Positions 1-8,627 of a stretch of 64,000 bases of DNA are shown piece by piece. The notes under the pieces are model-generated. The model did no database searches and was not told the DNA's origin. It saw nothing but the letters and a program-made list of their open reading frames with translations. The position numbers and the translations under genes are program-made. Source of the stretch: Arthrobacter sp. ok362 (GTDB lineage: Bacteria; Actinomycetota; Actinomycetes; Actinomycetales; Micrococcaceae). Location: the NCBI RefSeq assembly GCF_900102785.1, contig NZ_FNGC01000007.1, positions 186,123 through 250,122 on the forward strand, read 5' to 3'. Position 1 is the stretch's first letter. Each line of letters starts with the position of its first letter.

Positions 1-1309
1 CGCAGATTTTCGCGGAGTTCCCGCTATGGCGCAGGTACGCGTCGAAGGTCTCCCGCAGCGAGCTGCCGCCATCGGAGGCCAAGGGAGCCAGCAGCCGCTG
101 GCACATTGCCACCAGGCCCGGGCTGGGCAGTCCCTGCGCAATGCCGGCGAGATCGGCCAGCGGCGCCTGGTGCACGCCGGGCCGTCCCAGGTGGCGGCGG
201 GCAAGCTGAAGCGCCAGCGGCAGTTCACTGAGGCCCGCCGATTCCGAGACGATGACGGAGAGTTCCGGGGCGTCCGTAAAGAATCCCCGCGCGGCATCCA
301 GCAAGTCGGCCATCGCGTGCCGGTGCTGCAGCAAGAGAGTCGTCAGCCCGGCTTCTTCCATGAACCGCACCGTGCCGAACCCGGCCTGCAGCCCTACCCG
401 GGCGCGCCAGGCGATGGCACGCAGCTTTGCGGGGGCCACCTCTTCTGAGCTGCCGATGAGCACCGCACCCCAGTCGCTGTCAGGATCGAACCCGGATTCG
501 ACGGCGTAGCGGCGCAGCGGCGCGGAGGGCTCGCCGCGGTCCTCATAGAGGGCCTCCATGAAGCGTGCGGCTTCCCGGGAATGCAGCGGCGAATGCGACC
601 CGAGGGTGTAGCTCAGCTGCATGGCGATCACGGCAGCCACAGGGCCCAGAATGGGCTGCAGCACAATGTTGCTCCCGATCCCCTCGATGGCAAGCCTGAA
701 CTGCTCGGATTCGCCGCTGGGCAGGCGCAGCGCGGTCCGCGCGGTCCCGCCGTGAGCCGCGCCAGCCGAGACAAGCTCGAACGCATTCTGGTCGATCACG
801 GCCACCCTCGCATTGATGGCATCCGCCACCCGCGCCAGTACCTCCGCGAGGGAGTGCCCGTCGGCCGCCAACCGGGTGCATTGGTCCGCCAGTTCCCAGC
901 CCTTCCGCAGCTCCTCATAACGCTCGGCGGCGATGACCCGCTCTACGTGCCGCATGACCAACACAAAGGGCACCTGAGGCGCGAGCTCCAACAGCGGAAG
1001 GCCGTGCACCTCGCAGGCACGGAGCAGGCCGGCTGGCAGCTCGCTGTGCGCCGCGCCCAAGCCGAACGCCAGCCCAGAGACGGGGACGGAAACCAGCCGT
1101 TCCACGTACGCGTCCCAGGTCCTGAAGTCCTTGACGTTCAGGCCCATGCCGTTGGTCAGCACCAGGGCGTTCACGCTGAGGAAGGGCGTGGGGTCCATGT
1201 GTTCGGTGGGGGCGCACCAGGTAATGGGCCGGGCCAGTCGGCCCTCGCCGCCCGCAACCCGGAGCCGGATGTTGAGATCGGCGTCGTCTGCTAAATCTGA
1301 AATTCGCAC
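1..1309 (-). CDS. PucR-family transcriptional regulator (C-terminus cut by window edge)
   Basis: An open minus-strand frame runs from a GTG at 1309 to the window edge without a stop, so the protein is at least 436 residues and its C-terminus is missing. The start is supported by a GGAGGG Shine-Dalgarno about 5 bases upstream and by the N-terminal sequence MRISDLADDADLNIRLRVAG, followed by a stretch typical of the PucR N-terminal sensing domain (PITWCAPTEHMDPTPFL). The expected C-terminal PucR-type helix-turn-helix would lie beyond position 1. It is divergent from the 5-oxoproline gene cluster and separated from it by about 120 bp, so it is the obvious candidate regulator of that cluster; this is inference from position. 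PucR proteins commonly control nitrogen-compound catabolism. Confidence 0.85.
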   Translation of the reverse strand, partial: MRISDLADDADLNIRLRVAGGEGRLARPITWCAPTEHMDPTPFLSVNALVLTNGMGLNVKDFRTWDAYVERLVSVPVSGLAFGLGAAHSELPAGLLRACEVHGLPLLELAPQVPFVLVMRHVERVIAAERYEELRKGWELADQCTRLAADGHSLAEVLARVADAINARVAVIDQNAFELVSAGAAHGGTARTALRLPSGESEQFRLAIEGIGSNIVLQPILGPVAAVIAMQLSYTLGSHSPLHSREAARFMEALYEDRGEPSAPLRRYAVESGFDPDSDWGAVLIGSSEEVAPAKLRAIAWRARVGLQAGFGTVRFMEEAGLTTLLLQHRHAMADLLDAARGFFTDAPELSVIVSESAGLSELPLALQLARRHLGRPGVHQAPLADLAGIAQGLPSPGLVAMCQRLLAPLASDGGSSLRETFDAYLRHSGNSAKIC

Positions 1310-1428
1310 GGAACCCTCCAACCACGGCGGGACTCACCACCGGACAGTGCAACAACCATAATTGATGCCCGCAGATTCAGCGACCTGCACAATATCGGGC
1401 GTGTGAATTGCTGAGTAGCGTTGCACCC
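1310..1428. promoter_or_regulatory. Divergent promoter region between the PucR-type regulator and pxpA
   Basis: This 119-bp gap separates two divergent starts and must carry both promoters. I see the 7-base GTGCAAC at 1347-1353 and its exact reverse complement GTTGCAC at 1420-1426, which could be two operator half-sites or chance. No convincing -35/-10 pair could be chosen. Confidence 0.45.
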
Positions 1429-2208
1429 ATGCAAATTAATGTGACCCCCGACACCTCTGCTGACACCTCTTCCTCTGCCGCCCCCCACGTACAACGGAGG
1501 GTGCTCTTGAACTCCGATATGGGCGAAGGCCTCGGCCTCCACGAGTTCGGCAACGACGAAGAACTCATGCGCATCATCGACGTCGCCAATGTGGCCTGTG
1601 GGTACCACGCCGGCGATCCCGACGTCATGGAACGGACCGTGGCGCTGGCCGCAGAGCACGGCGTGGCAGTCGGAGCGCACCCCGGGCTGCCGGACTTTGT
1701 GGGGTTCGGACGCCGCCGAATGGTGCTCACCCCGGCGGAGGTCGAGTCGATCATCCTGTATCAGACCGGAGCCCTGACGGCGTTCCTCGCAAAGCACGGG
1801 CTGGAACTGAACCACATCAAGCCCCACGGCGCCCTCTACGGCATGCTGGCCGGCGACGAGGAACTGATGCGGGCCGCCGCCGGCACAGCCTTGCAGTTCG
1901 GCGTCCCGTTTTTCGGGCTCGCGGGGACCGCCCACGAACGCGTGTGCCGGGCCATGGGGGTGGACTTCGTGCCCGAACTCTATGTTGACCTCAACTACGG
2001 ACCGGCCGGTGAACTGCTGATCCAGCGCCGCCCGGCGCCCACCGATCCCGACGCCGCCGCCGAGCGTGTCAGCAGGGCGCTGGCCGGCAAGCCCGTCCTC
2101 GCTGTTGACGGCACCGAGCTGGACATCCAGTTCCAAAGCATCTGCGTCCACTCCGACGCACCCAATTCTGTCGCAGTGGCCACCGCAGTGCGTGCGGTCC
2201 TGGGCTGA
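1429..2208 (+). CDS. pxpA: 5-oxoprolinase subunit A (LamB/YcsF family)
   Basis: PxpA, with PxpB and PxpC, hydrolyses 5-oxoproline (pyroglutamate) to glutamate using ATP in the cytoplasm. The 259-residue protein shows the LamB/YcsF signatures: LNSDMGEG near residues 27-34 (family form LNCDLGEG), NVACGYHAGD near 54-63, GAHPGLPD near 82-89 and HIKPHGALYG near 125. The frame opens at a TTG at 1408, but ATG 1429 is preferred. Even so, about 25 residues precede the usual family start and look poorly conserved, so a later GTG/TTG near 1501-1507, just behind a GGAGG, is possible. It is the first gene of a five-gene cluster, 36 bp before the biotin carrier. Confidence 0.9.
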   Translation: MQINVTPDTSADTSSSAAPHVQRRVLLNSDMGEGLGLHEFGNDEELMRIIDVANVACGYHAGDPDVMERTVALAAEHGVAVGAHPGLPDFVGFGRRRMVLTPAEVESIILYQTGALTAFLAKHGLELNHIKPHGALYGMLAGDEELMRAAAGTALQFGVPFFGLAGTAHERVCRAMGVDFVPELYVDLNYGPAGELLIQRRPAPTDPDAAAERVSRALAGKPVLAVDGTELDIQFQSICVHSDAPNSVAVATAVRAVLG

Positions 2209-2244
2209 ACCGATCTAACCAAACCATCTGAAAGCGAGCATCCC

Positions 2245-2484
2245 GTGGCAACCATCGTTTCCCCGCTCCCCGGCGTCTTCTACCGCAAGCCCGGCCCGGG
2301 CAAGCCGCCTTTCGCCAATGAAGGCGACGCCATCGAGGTCGGGCAGACCCTCGGCATTATCGAAATCATGAAGCAGTTCACCGAAATCCAGTCCGATGTG
2401 GCCGGCACCCTGGAGTCGTTTGAGGTCAACGAGGGCGACATGGTCAACCCAGGCGACGCAATCGTCATAGTCCGGGAAGGATAG
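2245..2484 (+). CDS. Biotin/lipoyl carrier protein (BCCP-like) of the 5-oxoproline cluster
   Basis: A 79-residue stand-alone biotinyl domain with a GTG start and a GAAAGCGAGC purine stretch upstream. The biotinylation hairpin reads EIMKQFTEI with the acceptor lysine at residue 43; the consensus is (A/E)MKM, so the residue after Lys is Gln rather than Met. The C-terminal half carries the typical EGDMVNPGD turn. It lacks the proline-rich N-terminal linker of a full AccB. It lies between pxpA and a biotin carboxylase, two bases before the carboxylase start, so it is most likely the dedicated carrier of that carboxylase and not the housekeeping acetyl-CoA carboxylase carrier. Its exact role in 5-oxoproline metabolism is not established. 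Confidence 0.85.
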   Translation: MATIVSPLPGVFYRKPGPGKPPFANEGDAIEVGQTLGIIEIMKQFTEIQSDVAGTLESFEVNEGDMVNPGDAIVIVREG

Positions 2485-2486
2485 CC

Positions 2487-3839
2487 ATGAAGAAACTGCT
2501 CATCGCCAACCGCGGCGAGATCGCCGTGCGCATCGCCCGGACCGCCCGTGACATGGGCGTCGAGACATTCGTGGTGGCCAGCGAAGCCGACGTCGAATCC
2601 TTGGCCGCCCGGTCCGCTGACCACGTCGTCGTGGTGGGTCCGGCGCCTGCCACCGCCAGCTACCTGAACCAGGACGCCATCGTTGCCGCGGCCGTGGACA
2701 ACGGCTGCGATGCCGTCCATCCGGGCTACGGGTTCCTCTCCGAAAATGCGGACTTCGCCCGGAAGGTCGCTGATGCGGGCCTGATCTGGGTGGGGCCGCG
2801 TGCGGACGCCATCGCGATGATGGGCAACAAGTCCTTGGCGAGGGAATCGGCCCGGAAGGCCGGCGTTCCCGTGCTCCGCGGCTCGGACGGGCCCCTGGAT
2901 CCGGCCGCCGACGCCGTAGAAATCGCCAGTGGGATCGGCTACCCGCTCGTGATCAAAGCCTCCGCCGGCGGCGGCGGCCGGGGCATCCGCTTTGTGCACA
3001 GCGAAGACAAGCTTCTGGAATCCATTGAGCAGACGCGCGGCGAAGCGGCGGCCGTTTTCGGCGATCCCACCGTTTACCTGGAACGCTTTGTGCAGCATGC
3101 CCGTCATGTGGAGGTACAGGTCCTCGGCGACGGCACAAACTTCGTCCATCTCGGCGACCGCGACTGCTCCATGCAGCGGCGCTCCCAGAAGGTCATTGAA
3201 GAAGCACCGGCGCCTGACCTCCCGGACCACGTCCGCCAGAGGATCCGGGAATCCTCCGTGGAGCTGGCCCGCGAGTGCGGCTACAGCGGCGCCGGAACGG
3301 TCGAATTCCTCTATGACCCGGTGAACCATGAGGCCGCCTTCATCGAAATGAACACGCGAATCCAGGTTGAGCACCCGATCACCGAGCAGATCACGGGGGT
3401 CGATCTGATCCGCGAACAGCTGCAGATCGCGTTCAGCGGGGCGATGACCCTCCGCCAGGACGACATCACATTCAACGGCCACTCCATCGAATGCCGTATC
3501 AATGCCGAGGACCCCAACCACCACTTCTTCCCCAGCCCTGGCCTCATCACGGCCATGGACTGGCCCGCGGGCGCAGGCATCAGGGTGGACACCGGGGTGG
3601 AGACCGGTTCGACGGTCACTCCGTACTACGACTCCCTGATGGCCAAGCTGATTGTGCATGCGGACACCCGCGAATTGGCCATTGAGGCGATGCTGACGGC
3701 CCTGGATGAGACCCGTATCGAAGGGGTCAAGACCACCATCCCGGTGCACAAGAAGCTGCTGAGCCGGCCCGAATTTGCGGCCGTCACCCACCACTCGAAA
3801 TTCCTCGAAACCGTCCCCGATCTGATGGAGGCACAATGA
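2487..3839 (+). CDS. Biotin carboxylase subunit (AccC-like) of the 5-oxoproline cluster
   Basis: A 450-residue biotin carboxylase, which carboxylates biotin on a carrier protein using ATP and bicarbonate. The N-terminal domain begins KKLLIANRGEIAVRI; HPGYGFLSEN is at residues 78-87; the ATP-grasp glycine loop KASAGGGGRGIR is near 158-168; and the catalytic motif EMNTRIQVEHPITEQ is near 284-298. The length equals a normal AccC. It starts 2 bp after the carrier gene and overlaps pxpB by 4 bp, so it is translationally coupled on both sides. In fused urea carboxylases the same four modules (BC, two Kip-type domains, BCCP) form one enzyme; here they are separate genes next to pxpA. Whether it acts on 5-oxoproline or on a related amide is open. 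Confidence 0.9.
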   Translation: MKKLLIANRGEIAVRIARTARDMGVETFVVASEADVESLAARSADHVVVVGPAPATASYLNQDAIVAAAVDNGCDAVHPGYGFLSENADFARKVADAGLIWVGPRADAIAMMGNKSLARESARKAGVPVLRGSDGPLDPAADAVEIASGIGYPLVIKASAGGGGRGIRFVHSEDKLLESIEQTRGEAAAVFGDPTVYLERFVQHARHVEVQVLGDGTNFVHLGDRDCSMQRRSQKVIEEAPAPDLPDHVRQRIRESSVELARECGYSGAGTVEFLYDPVNHEAAFIEMNTRIQVEHPITEQITGVDLIREQLQIAFSGAMTLRQDDITFNGHSIECRINAEDPNHHFFPSPGLITAMDWPAGAGIRVDTGVETGSTVTPYYDSLMAKLIVHADTRELAIEAMLTALDETRIEGVKTTIPVHKKLLSRPEFAAVTHHSKFLETVPDLMEAQ

Positions 3840-4741
3840 GCAGCCCGGAACCCGCCGCGTTGGAGGCCCGTTACACCTGGGGCGGAGACGAATTCCTGTT
3901 CGTTGAGGTCTCGGAGTCCATGAGCCTGGCCGCCAATTTCAGGGTGATGTCCATCGCCGCGAAGCTTTCGGCCATGCAGCTGCCCGGCATCGTGGACGTC
4001 TGCCCCGCCAACGCCTCGCTGCTGGTGAGGTTCGATCCCGACGTCCTGCCGCCGTCGACCCTTGAAGAGACTATCCGGACCATCGAAGGGGATCTAACGC
4101 ACCACCACGACCATTCGCTGGAAACCCGGATCATCGAGGTCCCGGTCTGGTACGAGGACCCGTTCACGGCGGAAGTGGCCGAACGATTCCGCGAAGGATT
4201 CCATCAGGAGCCCGGCGGCTCCGACATTGACTACGCAGCCAAGGTCAACCACCTCAAGGATGCCGCCGAATTCATCCAGCGCCACCATGAGCAACCGTGG
4301 CTTGTCTCCATGGTTGGTTTCGTCGCCGGCCTGCCGTTCCTCTTCCAGCTGGTAGAGCGGGAAAAACAACTCGAAGTCCCCAAGTATTTGAGTCCCCGCA
4401 CCGATACCCCCAAACTGACCGTGGGCCACGGCGGCTGCTTCGGCTGCATCTACTCCGTGCGGGGTGCCGGCGGCTACCAGATGTTCGGGGTCGCTGCCGC
4501 GCCCATCTTCGATCCGGCCCAGTCCCTGGCCGACTTCAAGGACTTCATGGTGTTCTTCAAACCGGGCGACATCGTGAAGTTCAGGCCGGTCACCGAGGCT
4601 GAATACAACAACATCCAGGCCGAGATCTCCGCAGGGACGTTCCGCTACCGGCAAGTGCCCGTGACATTTGATCTGTCCCAGGCGCTGGCGGATCCCGAAG
4701 GCTACAACCAAGAACTCATGGAGGCCCTCAATGGCGTTTGA
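3836..4741 (+). CDS. pxpB: 5-oxoprolinase subunit B (KipI/AHS1 family)
   Basis: A 301-residue KipI-type (allophanate hydrolase subunit 1) protein, longer than the roughly 240 residues of Bacillus KipI. The family core is visible as SMVGFVAGLPFLFQL near residues 157-171, YLSPRTDTPKLTVG near 183-196 and GCIYSVRGAGGYQMFG after it. PxpB pairs with PxpC to form the ATP-using part of prokaryotic 5-oxoprolinase. ATG 3836 overlaps the carboxylase stop (ATGA) and the 3' end overlaps pxpC by 11 bp, so the proteins are probably made in fixed ratio. The N-terminal roughly 60 residues carry the usual beta-rich CT_C_D start (ARYTWGGDEFLFVEV). Confidence 0.9.
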   Translation: MSSPEPAALEARYTWGGDEFLFVEVSESMSLAANFRVMSIAAKLSAMQLPGIVDVCPANASLLVRFDPDVLPPSTLEETIRTIEGDLTHHHDHSLETRIIEVPVWYEDPFTAEVAERFREGFHQEPGGSDIDYAAKVNHLKDAAEFIQRHHEQPWLVSMVGFVAGLPFLFQLVEREKQLEVPKYLSPRTDTPKLTVGHGGCFGCIYSVRGAGGYQMFGVAAAPIFDPAQSLADFKDFMVFFKPGDIVKFRPVTEAEYNNIQAEISAGTFRYRQVPVTFDLSQALADPEGYNQELMEALNGV

Positions 4742-5717
4742 CATCAAGAACCCCGGGCTGGCCACCACGGTCCAGGACCAGGGACGCACCGGCCACTACA
4801 ACGTGGGCATCCCGCAGAGCGGTTCCATGGACCAATACTCGGCCGAACTCGGCAATGCCCTGGTGGGCAACACCGCCAAGGAAGCCGTCCTCGAATGCAC
4901 GTACCTGGGCCCGGTGCTCACTACCCACCAGGATGCCGTCGTCGCCGTCACCGGGGCACCTGTGGACGTCAGGGTCAACGGCGAAACCCGGCCCCAATGG
5001 ACCCGGCTGCAGCTGAAGGCCGGCGACGAACTCAGCTTCGGGGTCATCCGGGGCGGCACGCGCTACTACATCGCGGTCCAGGGCGGCATCGATGTCCCCG
5101 AGGTGCTCGGCAGCCGGTCCACCTACAGCCTGGGCGCGATCGGCGGGTTCCAAGGCCGCAAGCTGGAGGCCGGTGACCAGGTTCCGGTGGGCGCCCCGCT
5201 CAACGCCGGAGCCCTGCCCGACGCCGATACAGTTCCGGACGAATTCCGTCCCGCCTTTGCCAAGGAACAGGCCGTCCGGATTGTCCTGGGCCTGTACGAC
5301 CACCGGCTCACGGACGAGGGACTGGACGGCCTCCTCCACAGCGAGTGGAAGGTGACACCGGTGGCTGACCGGATGGGGCTGAGGTACTCAGGTCCCGGAG
5401 TGCAGTGGAAGGAGCGGGAACAGCCATTCGGCGCCGGCTCTGATCCGTCCAACATCGTGGATGCCGGCTATGCCGTCGGCTCCATCCAGATTCCCGGCGG
5501 CACCCAGCCGATCATCCTGCACCGCGACGCCGTCTCCGGCGGCGGCTACGCCATGGTGGGCACGGTCATCAGCGCCGACATGGATCTGGTGGCCCGCGCC
5601 GCCCCCGGCACGTCCACCAGGTTCGTGGCAATCAGCCTGGACGAGGCCCTGGTGGCCCGCAAAGAACTCGCCGAGCTCAAGAGGAACGCCCGGGCGGCCA
5701 TCGGCGAGGGCAGCTGA
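4731..5717 (+). CDS. pxpC: 5-oxoprolinase subunit C (KipA/AHS2 family)
   Basis: A 328-residue KipA-type (allophanate hydrolase subunit 2, CT_A_B) protein. The N-terminal hallmark NPGLATTVQDQGRTGHYNVG is followed by IPQSGSMDQYS. A GG-rich stretch near the C-terminus (GGTQPIILHRDAVSGGGYAM) is typical of the family. ATG 4731 (MAFDIKNPG) lies inside the end of pxpB. An in-frame ATG upstream at 4668 would add 21 non-conserved residues and is rejected. It is the last gene of the cluster. With PxpB it makes a catalytic pair that in urea carboxylase serves as the carboxyltransferase, which is why the neighbouring biotin genes matter. Confidence 0.9.
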   Translation: MAFDIKNPGLATTVQDQGRTGHYNVGIPQSGSMDQYSAELGNALVGNTAKEAVLECTYLGPVLTTHQDAVVAVTGAPVDVRVNGETRPQWTRLQLKAGDELSFGVIRGGTRYYIAVQGGIDVPEVLGSRSTYSLGAIGGFQGRKLEAGDQVPVGAPLNAGALPDADTVPDEFRPAFAKEQAVRIVLGLYDHRLTDEGLDGLLHSEWKVTPVADRMGLRYSGPGVQWKEREQPFGAGSDPSNIVDAGYAVGSIQIPGGTQPIILHRDAVSGGGYAMVGTVISADMDLVARAAPGTSTRFVAISLDEALVARKELAELKRNARAAIGEGS

Positions 5718-5919
5718 GCAGCGGGCCGGCGGACCCGGCGGACTGTGGCGGATGGCCCCGAAACAGGAGCCTTGTGCTTCTGCGCTGACGGGTCCTTACT
5801 GGTCTGAGGAGACCTGGCCGCCCGCCACCAGGACGCGATATCCCAAGGATCCAGCTCCCGGTTCAACGGCTTGGGCGTCAGGTGCTCCAACCGTCGGACC
5901 TGGATCAAGGAGGACAGTC

Positions 5920-6204
5920 ATGTTCGCTCGCGTCAGCACCTACCAGCCCGGCCCGGACAGCACCGGGACACCCTCAGATGACACCGTCAAGCGGGTGCTT
6001 GAGCTGCCGGGATGCCTGGGCATCTACTACTTGCTTGGGAAGGACAACAAGTCACTGTCCATCACGCTGTGGGAGGACGCGGACGCCCTTGCCGGCAGCG
6101 AGCAGGCTGCCGGCAAGATCCGTTCCGAAACCAGCGCGGAACAGCACATGCAGATCCTAGGCGTCGAGGAATTCGAAGTGCTGACCCGGCACCTCAAGGA
6201 GTAA
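5920..6204 (+). CDS. Small protein, possible dimeric alpha/beta-barrel (ABM-like) fold
   Basis: A 94-residue cytoplasmic protein with an excellent AGGAGG Shine-Dalgarno at 5908-5913 before ATG 5920. It begins MFARVSTYQPGPDS and contains GCLGIYYLLGKDNKSLSITLWEDADALAGS. That resembles antibiotic-biosynthesis-monooxygenase or EthD-like small barrel proteins, in which a central LxxWED strand-helix is common. I cannot name a substrate. It sits 200 bp after pxpC on the same strand, in front of a convergent PLP-enzyme gene, and is probably transcribed on its own. No catalytic residues are identified. Confidence 0.8.
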   Translation: MFARVSTYQPGPDSTGTPSDDTVKRVLELPGCLGIYYLLGKDNKSLSITLWEDADALAGSEQAAGKIRSETSAEQHMQILGVEEFEVLTRHLKE

Positions 6205-6247
6205 GGCCAAGATGGAGTGAGGGCCAGGAGTCCAGGACGGCCAGGAA

Positions 6248-7462
6248 TCAGCCGTTGCCGGGCACGGCCGTCAGGGACGATCGGCGGAAGTCGGTGTGCC
6301 ACACTCCAACGTCGTGACCGTCCCGGTCGGTGAGCACGTATTCAGGCCAGCGGTCGAACGCGGAGCAGGGATGGGATAGCCCGAAATCCACTGTATCGGT
6401 GACATCCAGTCCGGTGACGCCGGTAAGGACTGCGTGATGGTCGTAGAGATTTCGCACTTCTGCGGCTGCGCCCTTCTTTTCGGCACCGTCCGCCGTCCGG
6501 GCCGAGAGGAAGGTTGGCAGTCCGGCGTCGTAGGGAAGATCCCGTTTGCCGGCACCGACGACGGCCATCCCCGCTTCCGGGGTGGACAGGACGACGGCGC
6601 GAACGGAAATCGCTGGAATGAGTCCCGGAACGGGGCTGACGGCGGCATACGTGCCGTGATCGTGGGTGACGTAGCAACCTGACCGGAGAATGATCCGTGT
6701 TCCAGGCACTTGGCCGCCGTCGGGAAGGAACTCAACCACGCGGTCCGGGAACGCGGATCCACCCATTGAATAAATGGGAGCGGCAGTCTCAAAGAACTTC
6801 GCCGCCTCCAGATACACGTCCCGCACCAGCCGGCAGTGTCGGTCAACCGCGGTGACCGTATCCGCCGCCCTGCTGTTGGGCACGACACCTTCGTAACCGG
6901 CAACCCCTACCAGCCTCAGTCCCGACGTGTCCCGGACCAGCTCAGCCAACAGCAGACCCTCGTCCAGGCTGCGTACTCCAGTGCGGCCGCCGGGTGTGCC
7001 GACGTCGATCAGCACCTCAAGGGCGAGCCCTCCGCCGCCGTCGAAGACTTCCCCCGCCGCCCTGACCCCGGCTGCAGAATCAACGAAGCAACGGATCTCC
7101 CGTCCGGGATCTTCCTCCAGCCACGTGCGGACACGCGTTAGTCCGAACCTGTCGACGATCTCATTGGCCACGAGAACGTGGCCATTTCCCCAAGCCAGCA
7201 CGGAGGCCACTTGGTCCACGGTGGCGACGGTAACCCCAACTGCGCCGGCAGCCAACTGCCGCTCGATGATCGGCGCCGACATCGTTGTCTTTACATGCGG
7301 GGCGAGTTCCACGCCCCGCTCCCGGCACCACTCCGCCATGACCCGGATATTGTTTTCGAGGGCATCGCTGTCGAGCCGCAGCTGCGGATACGCCGGACCG
7401 TCGACGATCCTTGCCGCGAAGACTCCATCGGCCCCGCCCTGGCTCTCGCTCAGCTTGTTCAC
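6248..7462 (-). CDS. PLP-dependent amino-acid enzyme (D-threonine aldolase / D-serine dehydratase-like)
   Basis: A 404-residue fold-type III PLP enzyme made of an alanine-racemase-like barrel and a C-terminal D-serine-dehydratase-like domain. The lysine in PHVKTT (residue 58) is the expected Schiff-base lysine, and the C-terminal SHPCSAF motif supplies the His-x-Cys metal site of this family. The predicted reaction is deamination of a D-amino acid or retro-aldol cleavage of a D-3-hydroxy amino acid; sequence alone does not decide. GTG 7462 is chosen because GGGAG lies 5-9 bp upstream and because the further upstream frame would run into the divergent hydrolase gene. A decayed homologous fragment lies at 8397-8482. 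Confidence 0.85.
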   Translation of the reverse strand: MNKLSESQGGADGVFAARIVDGPAYPQLRLDSDALENNIRVMAEWCRERGVELAPHVKTTMSAPIIERQLAAGAVGVTVATVDQVASVLAWGNGHVLVANEIVDRFGLTRVRTWLEEDPGREIRCFVDSAAGVRAAGEVFDGGGGLALEVLIDVGTPGGRTGVRSLDEGLLLAELVRDTSGLRLVGVAGYEGVVPNSRAADTVTAVDRHCRLVRDVYLEAAKFFETAAPIYSMGGSAFPDRVVEFLPDGGQVPGTRIILRSGCYVTHDHGTYAAVSPVPGLIPAISVRAVVLSTPEAGMAVVGAGKRDLPYDAGLPTFLSARTADGAEKKGAAAEVRNLYDHHAVLTGVTGLDVTDTVDFGLSHPCSAFDRWPEYVLTDRDGHDVGVWHTDFRRSSLTAVPGNG

Positions 7463-7584
7463 ACCACTCCCCGGTTCTTCGGTCCCAATAGGTTGCTTCG
7501 GCACTAGCTGCTTCGACACTCCGACAAATTTACTTGAGAGCCATGGGTCTGGCGGAATTGGCCAGTTGACACTGCACTGGTGAC

Positions 7585-8355
7585 ATGAGCTCTGCACCTT
7601 CAGACCTACTTCACTTCACCGAGCGCGGATCGGGTAGGCCCCTGCTGCTGGTGCACGGGTTGATGGTCACCGGCGAGACGTTCCACCCATTGCTCGAGCG
7701 TCTCTCCGCCCGGCATCGCCTGATCATCCCGGATCTGCGCGGCCACGGGCGAAGCCGGGGACTTCCGCCGCCTTACACGGCCGCGATGCTGGCAGCTGAT
7801 CTGGCGCGCTTGCTCGACTATCTCGCCATCGACTCCACGGACGTTCTTGGTTACTCGCATGGTGGTGCCATCGCCCAACAACTGGCTCTGGACTATCCCG
7901 GGCGATGCGACCGCCTCGTGCTCGTTTGCACCTATGCCTTCAACATGGCCACATGGCGCGAGTGGGTTGAAGGCCTCCTCCTGCCGCCTGCGCTCCAGAT
8001 CTTCGGGATGCGGCGGCTGTCAAAGCTGATAGTCGCGCAGGCCGCTCCACAGCTGGGCGCCGAACGTGCCGACTGGCTCGCCGGGCTCATGGCAGGCCAG
8101 GACGCCCGGGTGATGGCGTCCGCTTGGAAGGCTGCGATGGCGTTCGACAGCAGGCGCCGGCTGGCCGAGATCGACTGTCCGACGCTCGTCGTCGCCGCCG
8201 CCAACGACCAGGCGGTACCGATCCATCACGCGAAAATGCTCCACAATGGTATCCCCAGGTCGCGCCTTGTCATGATCGACGCGGCTGACCACGCGCTCAT
8301 CTGGACGCATCCGGACGAGCTTGGGCGGGTGACCGAGGAATTCCTCGGCGGCTGA
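7585..8355 (+). CDS. Alpha/beta-hydrolase
   Basis: A 256-residue soluble hydrolase. Features in order: the oxyanion-hole segment LLLVHGLMVTGETF near residues 20-33, PDLRGHGRS near 49-57, the nucleophile elbow GYSHGG with Ser91, an Asp in VAAANDQAVP near 210 and the catalytic His in DAADHALIW near 236. This is the complete triad of the family, which covers esterases, lipases and lactonases; the substrate cannot be read from sequence. It is divergent from the PLP-enzyme gene, about 120 bp away, and lies between that gene and the remnant of its homologue. Confidence 0.85.
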   Translation: MSSAPSDLLHFTERGSGRPLLLVHGLMVTGETFHPLLERLSARHRLIIPDLRGHGRSRGLPPPYTAAMLAADLARLLDYLAIDSTDVLGYSHGGAIAQQLALDYPGRCDRLVLVCTYAFNMATWREWVEGLLLPPALQIFGMRRLSKLIVAQAAPQLGAERADWLAGLMAGQDARVMASAWKAAMAFDSRRRLAEIDCPTLVVAAANDQAVPIHHAKMLHNGIPRSRLVMIDAADHALIWTHPDELGRVTEEFLGG

Positions 8356-8396
8356 GCAATTGGTGATCGTGGATGCGGGCCGCTCTCTAGGCGCGG

Positions 8397-8482
8397 TGTA
8401 CTGCGCGGCCGGAAGTTCCGACGTCGATCAGCACCTCGAGGCGACCGCCCGCCGTCGAATACTTCCCCCGCCGCTTTGACCA
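8397..8482 (-). pseudogene. Decayed fragment of a D-threonine-aldolase-like gene
   Basis: On the minus strand this stretch reads VKAAGEVFDGG and, after a one-base frame change, RLEVLIDVGTSGR. The intact gene at 6248-7462 has RAAGEVFDGGGG and LALEVLIDVGTPGGRTG in the same order, and the DNA matches closely over about 85 bases. No start, stop or remaining domain is visible, so this is a relic. The two copies differ at several codons, so it is not a recent duplication. Confidence 0.7.
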
Positions 8483-8627
8483 GTAGTCGCCGGAATTACC
8501 GCCGATGAGAAAGTGCGAGCGCCTCAACCAAGGTGACACCGGTCCGCCGGCACGGACCAACTCCCGCCACGTGCGAGACGGCCGTCCGCCGGGCGTCATC
8601 ACCCTCTGGATCCGCATCCGCGGCCGC

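Noticed and set aside
1408..1428. Earlier TTG start for pxpA
   Set aside because: No ribosome site at the right distance, and the added residues are not family-like; ATG 1429 is already generous.
2280..3836. A 518-codon minus-strand frame opposite the biotin carboxylase
   Set aside because: The plus strand encodes a normal-length biotin carboxylase with intact motifs; the antisense frame has none.
4668..4730. Earlier ATG for pxpC
   Set aside because: It would add 21 basic, non-conserved residues read out of frame inside pxpB; the family start MAFDIKNPG is at 4731.
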